Origin: Gammaproteobacteria bacterium
Lineage (GTDB): Bacteria > Pseudomonadota > Gammaproteobacteria > Eutrophobiales > Eutrophobiaceae
DNA: 5,760 nucleotides
NCBI GenBank assembly: GCA_015661095.1
Contig: JACVQI010000129.1
Span: 1-5,760 of the forward strand
Direction: 5' to 3'
In this document: positions 1-5,218 of the stretch, piece by piece
How the letters are laid out: the number at the start of each line of letters is the position of its first letter
Numbering within the stretch: position 1 is the stretch's first letter
Notes under the pieces: model-generated
Told to the model about the DNA's origin: nothing
The model's input: the letters and a program-made list of their open reading frames with translations, nothing else
The model's database searches: none
Program-made: the position numbers and the translations under genes

Positions 1-10
1 GTCGAATACT

Positions 11-160
11 CCCTTCTCCCTCCGGGAGAAGGGCTGGGGATGAGGGAATTCGTTATCTGCAAAATCGCTTTCCCTCACCCGCCACTACGTGGCGGCCTGG
101 AAAATCAGTTCCCGACATTTTCAACCGCCTGCATCCGTGCAGGTGTCTCCCGGAGGGAGA
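11..160. repeat. Hairpin-rich intergenic repeat with nested inverted arms
   Basis: This non-coding stretch downstream of the last operon gene contains four perfect hairpins: 11-20/24-33 (10-bp stem, 3-base loop), 79-85/89-95 (7-bp stem, 3-base loop), 128-133/138-143 (6-bp stem, 4-base loop) and 146-151/155-160 (6-bp stem, 3-base loop). Bases 15-29 are also an exact 15-base inverted copy of 146-160, so the two outer hairpins are mirror copies. Inside them, 38-47 and 71-80 are inverted copies with one mismatch. This layout resembles REP/BIME or small MITE-type intergenic elements, and CCCTCTCCC-type hairpins of this style are widespread in proteobacterial intergenic DNA. The element may continue left of the window. 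No T-tract follows the stems on either strand, so they are not classical terminators. Bases 161-289 hold nothing I can recognise beyond a 4 to 5-bp hairpin at 254-265. Confidence 0.7.
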
Positions 161-289
161 GGCAAAAACAGAGGCTCTTGCACGCTACGCTTGCATGTCA
201 CCGTATCATTCTTCGCTTAAAGGCACGGGGTTTCGATTTCACCATTCCCGATGGGGACAAGTCCCTGTGCGGGTGGAGAACAGTTCCAG

Positions 290-688
290 TTATTTGAGGG
301 CGTCGTCGATCACGAACAAGTCTGTCAGCAATGCCCGCAGATGCACATTGGTGTTCATGTTATCAACCAGCTGAGAACTGATATCCGGACGCGTAAGAAC
401 CAGCCGGATTACACCCTGGGCTTTACTTGCATCCTCGGTCAGAGCATCGAGGAAAGCCTGGTACTGAGATATTTTATCACCATCCTTGGCCTTCGCCGCA
501 GCCACACATACCTTGCCCAGATCACTCAGGGCCGTGTCCATGTTTTGCAGGAATTCGCGGACATTCTGGTTCGCGCCCGCGCCCCTGTCCGTCCTGCGTC
601 CCTGCGCGGCATAGGCCAATAGAAATTCGTAACCGGATTCAATGGCATCGATACGCTGACTGAGTTCGGTAGTATTTGAGTCTGGCAT
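290..688 (-). CDS. Hypothetical 132-residue helical protein, last gene of the redox operon
   Basis: I do not recognise this 132-residue protein. It has no signal peptide, no membrane segment, one cysteine (about residue 61) and no metal-binding motif. Heptad-like hydrophobic spacing and few prolines suggest an all-helical, soluble cytoplasmic protein; a short linker rich in Arg, Gly and Asp (about 30-39) may separate an N-terminal helix from a helical bundle. The start follows the stop of the cytochrome b gene by two bases (TAA-CA-ATG), with a good Shine-Dalgarno GGGAGA 10 bases upstream inside the end of that gene, so translation is probably coupled. Its position as last gene in a redox-subunit operon suggests an assembly, maturation or regulatory partner of the complex, but nothing in the sequence proves that. 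It is not an XdhC/CoxF-type chaperone: it is too short and lacks those motifs. Opposite-strand open frames here lack such start signals. Confidence 0.8.
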   Translation of the reverse strand: MPDSNTTELSQRIDAIESGYEFLLAYAAQGRRTDRGAGANQNVREFLQNMDTALSDLGKVCVAAAKAKDGDKISQYQAFLDALTEDASKAQGVIRLVLTRPDISSQLVDNMNTNVHLRALLTDLFVIDDALK

Positions 689-690
689 TG

Positions 691-1341
691 TTACTTATTC
701 TCCCATCTGGTTGGATCATGATGACTTGCATATTCACTGCGGCTGATCCAGCCCAGTACCATCGAGCGCAGATACAAACGCTTTTCCGGGCGAAATGCAA
801 AATAAATGTGAAGCATAATCATCGTCACTAACAGCATGGACGCAAGATCATGGATGATATAAATAATGCCCCAGCTGGCGTTCGATAACCAATAGGGATT
901 TCGCTCCCAGAGCGGCGTATCAACCTTTACCATCATCAATAACCCGGTAACTATCGAGGCGAGGATGGTGACGGCGAAACCGTGGTGGATCAGTTTCTGT
1001 GCCGGTGAATATTTACCGGGTTTGGCCGGTTCCTGTCCGCTGATCCGGAAAAACCACAGCAGTGTCCGCACTGCATCCTGCATATCCCTGAGACCGAACA
1101 CCATCTGCCGTATCCGGGTCCGGAACAATGACCACAGAATATGTGTCAGAGCGGTAACAGCCAGTATCAGGCCGGTTACCCAGTGCAAAGTCACCCAGGA
1201 AAATTTGATCTCGGCTATCGGTAACAGGGAGGTAGTCAGCAGTACCAGCACACAAATCGCCATCAGCCAGTGCAGCAACCGGGCAAGGCGGACATGCCGG
1301 ATTAATTTATCCGGCGCTAATACGGCTGATTTGTCGTTCAC
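691..1341 (-). CDS. Di-heme cytochrome b, formate dehydrogenase gamma / cytochrome b561-like membrane subunit
   Basis: This integral membrane cytochrome b likely passes electrons from the exported Fe-S/flavin proteins to quinone. With a GTG start at 1341 it has 216 residues and four membrane helices at about 22-42, 49-71, 118-138 and 158-182. Candidate heme ligands are H24 (LLHWL), H53 (LHWVTG), H164 and H178. The last two are 14 residues apart in helix 4, which is the spacing I recall for the b-heme ligands of E. coli FdnI; H24 and H53 sit where FdnI has its other two. The C-terminus (MVLGWISRSEYASHH, residues 194-208) also matches the FdnI-type ending with its two histidines before an aromatic residue. 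The stop codon of the upstream small gene overlaps this GTG (TAGTG), indicating translational coupling. A GTG at 1371 would give 226 residues but has no ribosome binding site and a 31-base overlap. Family assignment is firm; the partner enzyme is inferred from the operon. Confidence 0.9.
   Translation of the reverse strand: MNDKSAVLAPDKLIRHVRLARLLHWLMAICVLVLLTTSLLPIAEIKFSWVTLHWVTGLILAVTALTHILWSLFRTRIRQMVFGLRDMQDAVRTLLWFFRISGQEPAKPGKYSPAQKLIHHGFAVTILASIVTGLLMMVKVDTPLWERNPYWLSNASWGIIYIIHDLASMLLVTMIMLHIYFAFRPEKRLYLRSMVLGWISRSEYASHHDPTRWENK
699..704 (-). promoter_or_regulatory. Shine-Dalgarno of the 132-residue hypothetical gene
   Basis: On the minus strand GGGAGA lies 10 bases upstream of the ATG at 688-686 and within the last codons of the cytochrome b gene. 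It is the clearest ribosome binding site in the operon and fixes the start of the downstream gene despite the two-base intergenic gap. Confidence 0.55.
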
Positions 1342-1496
1342 TATGAAGTTTTCTTTGGAGGCAGCAACCACATATACAGGGCATGCAGCACTATGAAGAC
1401 GGCGCCAATGCTGAAAAATACCCAGAGCAGATCCCAGGATAGTCCTTCCAATGCCTTCTGACCCCAGGCATTGCTGCTGTAGCGTAAAATCTCCAT
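1341..1496 (-). CDS. Small single-span membrane protein (51 residues)
   Basis: This short gene fills the space between the FAD subunit and the cytochrome b. It reads ATG at 1496-1494 to TAG at 1343-1341. The product begins MEILRYSSNAWGQKALEGLS, continues into one hydrophobic helix (about residues 22-45, with His38 inside) and ends in LLPPKKTS. The lysines just after the helix suggest a cytoplasmic C-terminus and periplasmic N-terminus. The gene starts 15 bases after the FAD-subunit stop, in the same frame, and its stop overlaps the GTG of the cytochrome b, so it is locked into the operon on both sides. No strong Shine-Dalgarno precedes it; translation may rely on re-initiation after the upstream gene. 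I do not recognise a family. By analogy with small helper spans of respiratory complexes, it could anchor or stabilise the cytochrome or dock the exported subunits; His38 could even touch a heme. Both ideas are inference. Confidence 0.75.
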   Translation of the reverse strand: MEILRYSSNAWGQKALEGLSWDLLWVFFSIGAVFIVLHALYMWLLPPKKTS

Positions 1497-1511
1497 CTGG
1501 AAATCTGGAAA
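1496..1511 (-). repeat. Tandem 8-base repeat in the gap before the small membrane gene
   Basis: On the minus strand TTTCCAGA occurs twice head to tail between the FAD-subunit stop and the next ATG; the second copy supplies the A of the start codon. It may be a simple duplication. It leaves the start without a normal ribosome binding site. Confidence 0.45.
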
Positions 1512-2504
1512 TCAGGCGCTGCGGATCGCGCGCTTTACCAGATTTTCCATCAAGGGAACCTTGAAATGATTATAGTTCAGCGGTGTTGCGCCCCGGCTGG
1601 CAGATTTGCCCGCCAGTTCCGCCGTTTCTTCATTTTGCGGGCTGCCCTTGATGATATCTTCAACCACCGTCAGGCGCTTGGGAGTACATTGGATGCCACC
1701 GCATACCATGCGGGCGTCTTCAATCGTGCCATTGTTTACTTTCAAGGCGGCTGAGATATTGACCAGGGCGAAATCCCAGGTATTGCGATCCGCCACTTTC
1801 TCGAAATAAAACCTGGCGCCCGCCCAGGTCTTCGGCAGGCGGATGGCTGTCAGCAGGTCGCCGGGTTTCAGGATGGTCATATGGATAATATCTACCGCCG
1901 GTAGGACAAAGAATTCTTCCGCCTTCACCACTTTTTCGCCGCTCTTGTTACGGATCACCATACTGCCGTCCAATGCGACGACAGCGGTAGCCGTATCGGA
2001 CGGCGACACCGCCACGCAGCGATCCGCCTCATACAGGCAATGTTCCCGGTTCATGCCCTGCGGGGTATCGGCATAACAGGTGTTGCCGCCAGCCCGGTAA
2101 CAGTCGAGGCCATAGCGGTAATACCAGCAGCGGGTATCCTGGCACAGATTGCCGCCGATGGTGCCCATATTACGTATCTGCGGGGAAGCAACACGGCTGG
2201 CCGCGCTGGCCAGCAACCCGTATTGCGCTTTGATAATGTCATTGTTAATTACTTCGGTGAGAGTGGTGAGAGCGCCGATTTCCACACCTTCAGCGGTTTC
2301 CTTGATGCCGCGCAACTCACTGATGCCATTCAAATCGATAACGGCCCTGGGCTTTTTGGCCCGGTCCTTGAACCAGTCGTAGCTGTCCTGACCGCCGGCC
2401 AAAGGCCAGCCGTCGGCGCCGAATTGTTCCAGTAAATCCAGCGCATTGTCGACACTGGCGGGTTGATACAACTCAAAATTGGGCATCATGTCTTTCATGG
2501 ACAT
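1512..2504 (-). CDS. FAD-binding subunit of a xanthine dehydrogenase/aldehyde oxidoreductase-type complex, with Fe-S cysteine insert (PaoB/HcrB-like)
   Basis: This is the medium (CoxM/PaoB-type) subunit that carries electrons between the [2Fe-2S] subunit and an acceptor through FAD. The 330 residues have the normal family length. FAD-binding motifs are visible at 35-41 (LAGGQDS) and 114-119 (GTIGGN). The CO-dehydrogenase flavoprotein C-terminal domain runs from about 225 to the end. Between the FAD motifs and the segment SPSDTATAVVALD (167-179) is an insert with cysteines at 121, 126, 135, 143, 156 and 163. Relatives such as E. coli PaoB and Thauera HcrB bind a [4Fe-4S] cluster there, so four of these six are probably ligands; C135, C143 and C163 look the best placed. 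There is no signal peptide, so export would be as a passenger of the Tat-targeted 2Fe-2S partner, as in PaoABC. The first ATG (2504) has GAGAG just upstream; an ATG two codons later is possible. Confidence 0.92.
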   Translation of the reverse strand: MSMKDMMPNFELYQPASVDNALDLLEQFGADGWPLAGGQDSYDWFKDRAKKPRAVIDLNGISELRGIKETAEGVEIGALTTLTEVINNDIIKAQYGLLASAASRVASPQIRNMGTIGGNLCQDTRCWYYRYGLDCYRAGGNTCYADTPQGMNREHCLYEADRCVAVSPSDTATAVVALDGSMVIRNKSGEKVVKAEEFFVLPAVDIIHMTILKPGDLLTAIRLPKTWAGARFYFEKVADRNTWDFALVNISAALKVNNGTIEDARMVCGGIQCTPKRLTVVEDIIKGSPQNEETAELAGKSASRGATPLNYNHFKVPLMENLVKRAIRSA

Positions 2505-2569
2505 TGCTCTCGTCTCTACTGTGTGTACATTATTTGTCTGTGATTAGGAACTCGTCTTGATCGACACCA

Positions 2570-3265
2570 TCAACTGAGCAGCTTCGCGGCAGTCATGACC
2601 GAATTCAGATAATTATCGTAGGCCCCGCAGCGGCACAGATTGCCTGCCAGCGCCTGCCTGGCATCTTCCCGGGATGGGTTCGGATTCACCTTTAATAACG
2701 CTACCGCGGACAAAACCTGGCCGGGGGTACAGAATCCGCATTGCGGACCGAGTTCATCGACGAAGGCCTGCTGCACGGGATGCAGGGTGCCGTCTTCGGC
2801 CTCCAGCCCTTCAATGGTGACAACATTGCGTTTGCGGACCGTATGCGTCAGGGTCGAACAGGAATAGACGGTCATGTCGTCGATCAAAACCGTGCAGGCT
2901 CCGCACTCACCCCGGTCACATCCCAGCTTGGTGCCGGTGAGTCCCAGTTTATAACGCAAGGTCATGGCCAGGGTTTCATTCGGCAATACATCCACGCGCC
3001 GCTCCTTGCCATTGACATTCAGCGTGACCAATCGCTCGATAGTCCCTTGCAAGGTTTGCGCTGGGGTGGCTGACGTCGCTGCCTGTTCCGGCGTATCACT
3101 GGAACAGGCGCTGAGGATATAACCGCTGGCCGAAACCGTAGCGCCGGAAGCAATGACCCGCTTGATGAAGTTTCTGCGTGTAAGTTTCAGTGAAATTAAA
3201 GCAGTCGTTTGGCCGCCAACAAGTCCGTCTTCGCCGACTACCATATCAGTTTTGATATCAGTCAT
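2570..3265 (-). CDS. Tat-exported [2Fe-2S] subunit of a xanthine dehydrogenase/aldehyde oxidoreductase-type complex (PaoA/CoxS-like)
   Basis: This small subunit carries two [2Fe-2S] clusters that relay electrons from a molybdenum site to FAD in characterised relatives. Residues 29-35 (TRRNFIK) form a twin-arginine motif after a long polar N-region, followed by a hydrophobic stretch ending in LSAC (51-54), a good lipobox. The mature protein may thus be a lipoprotein anchored through C54. The plant-ferredoxin-type domain follows, with C116, C121, C124 and C136, and then the helical [2Fe-2S]-binding domain with C176/C179 (CGFC) and C211/C213 (CRC). All eight ligands are present, so the protein should be functional. 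GGGA six bases before the ATG at 3265 supports this start. It lies 67 bases after the GMC gene and 65 bases before the FAD subunit. The gap upstream is AT-rich with a TATAAA-like box (3288-3293) but no matching -35, so a separate promoter is possible but unproven. Confidence 0.93.
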   Translation of the reverse strand: MTDIKTDMVVGEDGLVGGQTTALISLKLTRRNFIKRVIASGATVSASGYILSACSSDTPEQAATSATPAQTLQGTIERLVTLNVNGKERRVDVLPNETLAMTLRYKLGLTGTKLGCDRGECGACTVLIDDMTVYSCSTLTHTVRKRNVVTIEGLEAEDGTLHPVQQAFVDELGPQCGFCTPGQVLSAVALLKVNPNPSREDARQALAGNLCRCGAYDNYLNSVMTAAKLLS

Positions 3266-3332
3266 AATGGGTCCCGGATAATTAGTATTTATAAGGTTAA
3301 AATTAACGTATTTAGGCTTGCTGGGTCAAGCT

Positions 3333-5018
3333 TTATCGGTCACTATCTTGCGCCAGTCGAGCCCAGGCAAATTCGCCCGGATCTGGCCGGTTTTCATCAT
3401 TTAAAGGCGGCCGGCCCAAAATCATATCCGCGGCCTTTTCCGCCACCATTACCACGGCCGCATTGATGTTACCGCCCACCATTTTCGGGAAAATCGAGGC
3501 ATCAGCGACCCGCAGCCCGACCAGACCGTGCACTCGCAGTTCGGCATCGACCACATCGACGGCGCCAGTCCCCATGCGGCAGGTACTGACCGGGTGATTG
3601 ACGGTATAGGCAATATCCTTGATGTATTCGATCAAGCCATTTTCACTGGTAATTTCCGCTCCCGGACCCACTTCGACCGCTCGGTAGCGGGCATAGGCCG
3701 GGGCCGCGAACACCCGGCGGGAGATTTCTATACCCTTTAATAGTGGCCGAATATCCGCCGGATCGGCCAATAGATTAGGATCGATGATCGGGGCCGCATG
3801 GGGGTCCGGGCTGGCCAGGGAGAGCCGGCCATAACTGCGTGGATATAGATTGACCGGATTCAGGACAAAACCATGGCCGATCGGGATGGGAGCGCCTTTC
3901 AGCATTTTGCGGGCCGGTTGATAGACCAATTGCAGGTCCGGGCGGTCCAGTCCGGCCCGGGTTTTGATAAATGCCGCCGATTCAAACAGATTGCTGGCCA
4001 GCGCTCCGTGCCGAAACAGGATATATTCGACCAGGTTCCAGGCACAACGCGGCAGCGCCTTCAGGGATAGGCCATAAGAATCGATATTAGCGGTTTCCAT
4101 CATCACCGGCGCCGACAGGTGATCCTGTAAATTGGCGCCGACACCCGGCAAATGATGCTGAACGGCTATCCCCATGGCCTGTAATTGAGCACCGTCACCG
4201 ATACCCGACAGCAACAGGATCTGTGGCGACTGGATAGCGCCGGCGGCCAGGATAGCCTCGCGCCGGACGGCTATTTGCCTGATGGCACCGACCTGTTCAA
4301 TCTCGACAGCAACAGCCTTACCGCCTTCTATAATGACTCTGCGCACCAGGGTATCAGCCATAATCGTCAGGTTCTGCCTGGACTGTACCGGCCGCAGAAA
4401 GGCAGTCGCCATGGATTCGCGCCGGCCATTGCGGATATTCATCTGTCGCGGTCCATAACCTTCCGGGTCACCGGCGTTAAAATCAGCGCGATATCGGTAG
4501 CCCAGTGAATCCATGGCCGCCTCGAACACGGCATTCAGGGGGTTGGGTTTTTTAATATGCGAAACGGCCATTTCCCCCTGGGTGCCATGCCAGGGCGAGT
4601 TGTGGTAAGTCAGGTTGTTTTCCGAACGTTTGAAATACGGCAGAACATCCGCGTAGCTCCAACCGCGAGCGCCCAGCGCGGTCCAGTCATCGAAATCCAG
4701 CGGATGGCCGCGAAAATAAACCATGCCGTTGATGGCACTGGAACCGCCCAGGCCACGGCCGCGATGATGGGGCAACCGCCGGTTCTTCAGGTTGGCCTGC
4801 GGCGCCGTCTCAAAGCGCCAGTTGAGCGATGCCGTGCCGATAGCCGCACCGGTGGCGGCGGGGACATGGATGAAGGGATGATAATCCCTGTGCCCGGCCT
4901 CGATCAACGCTACACGCACTCCTGGTTCGGCTGACAAACGGTTCGCCAGCACGCAGCCCGCGGACCCGGCTCCGGCGATGATGTAATCAAACGATTCTGT
5001 AGTGTCTGTTACAGCCAT
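3333..5018 (-). CDS. GMC-family FAD-dependent dehydrogenase (alcohol/choline dehydrogenase-like)
   Basis: GMC flavoproteins oxidise an alcohol to an aldehyde or ketone, using FAD and, in dehydrogenase members, a quinone or other acceptor. The 561 residues are full family length. The N-terminal dinucleotide-binding motif is GAGSAG (16-21), with E40 ending the second strand for the FAD ribose. GMC signature 1 is at about 86-104 (RGRGLGGSSAIN within it) and signature 2 at 260-274 (GAIQSPQILLLSGIG). The catalytic pair is probably H475 in NHPVSTCRMG (474-483) and N519 in GGNINA (515-520). There is no signal peptide or membrane helix, so it is likely cytoplasmic or peripheral on the inner membrane. 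The sequence looks most like AlkJ/BetA-type alcohol dehydrogenases; the substrate cannot be read from sequence. About 25 polar residues extend past the usual family end. A promoter candidate lies about 65 bases upstream; the Shine-Dalgarno (CAGG) is weak. Confidence 0.93.
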   Translation of the reverse strand: MAVTDTTESFDYIIAGAGSAGCVLANRLSAEPGVRVALIEAGHRDYHPFIHVPAATGAAIGTASLNWRFETAPQANLKNRRLPHHRGRGLGGSSAINGMVYFRGHPLDFDDWTALGARGWSYADVLPYFKRSENNLTYHNSPWHGTQGEMAVSHIKKPNPLNAVFEAAMDSLGYRYRADFNAGDPEGYGPRQMNIRNGRRESMATAFLRPVQSRQNLTIMADTLVRRVIIEGGKAVAVEIEQVGAIRQIAVRREAILAAGAIQSPQILLLSGIGDGAQLQAMGIAVQHHLPGVGANLQDHLSAPVMMETANIDSYGLSLKALPRCAWNLVEYILFRHGALASNLFESAAFIKTRAGLDRPDLQLVYQPARKMLKGAPIPIGHGFVLNPVNLYPRSYGRLSLASPDPHAAPIIDPNLLADPADIRPLLKGIEISRRVFAAPAYARYRAVEVGPGAEITSENGLIEYIKDIAYTVNHPVSTCRMGTGAVDVVDAELRVHGLVGLRVADASIFPKMVGGNINAAVVMVAEKAADMILGRPPLNDENRPDPGEFAWARLAQDSDR

Positions 5019-5083
5019 AAGCCTGAACTGATTCGATTCATCGGTGGTGTGGGATTAGATCAGGATTTTACCAACATCCGGGA

Positions 5084-5113
5084 ATTATCCGCCATTGGGA
5101 CAGCTGCAGGCAA
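5084..5113 (-). promoter_or_regulatory. Candidate sigma70-type promoter for the GMC gene and possibly the operon
   Basis: On the minus strand TTGCCT (5113-5108, four of six matches to the -35 consensus) is followed after 18 bases by GATAAT (5089-5084, five of six to the -10). A transcript would start near 5077 and have a leader of roughly 60 bases before the GMC ATG. It sits in the only sizeable gap upstream of the redox genes. This is a prediction from motif match and position only. Confidence 0.45.
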
Positions 5114-5119
5114 TAAAGC

Positions 5120-5137
5120 TGCTGTGGGGCAACAGCA
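5120..5137 (-). terminator. Weak hairpin downstream of the SDR gene, possible terminator
   Basis: A perfect 6-bp stem (TGCTGT/ACAGCA) with a 6-base loop lies about 80 bases after the SDR stop. On the minus strand it is followed by GCTTTATT, a poor U-tract. It could weakly separate the SDR transcript from the GMC promoter just downstream, but the stem is short. Confidence 0.25.
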
Positions 5138-5218
5138 CACTGCCATCTTTACCGAATGCTTAGAGGATGTGGTTCGTAATCCGTGACTGGTTTGTGCGGG
5201 CTGTGAAATCGCCGTTCC

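Noticed and set aside
254..265. Small palindrome as operon terminator
   Set aside because: Only a 4 to 5-bp stem with a 2 to 4-base loop and no T-tract downstream on the minus strand.
40..622. Plus-strand open frames over the left end (40-297 and 251-622)
   Set aside because: One lies across the hairpin repeat and the other is antisense to the 132-residue gene; neither has a ribosome binding site, family resemblance or plausible composition.
965..1396. Plus-strand 143-residue frame antisense to the cytochrome b
   Set aside because: The minus strand encodes a clear four-helix cytochrome with heme histidines; the plus frame has no recognisable features.
3243..3258. Inverted repeat ATATCA-GTTT-TGATAT near the start of the 2Fe-2S gene as an operator
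   Set aside because: It lies within codons and is short enough to be expected by chance in a window of this size.
3316..3331. Hairpin GCTTG/CAAGC just after the GMC stop as terminator
   Set aside because: The stem is only 5 bp and is followed by CTAAATACG rather than a U-tract; it may be chance.
4185..4934. Long plus-strand frames antisense to the GMC gene
   Set aside because: They are shadows of a strongly conserved GMC coding sequence and show no domain or start signal.
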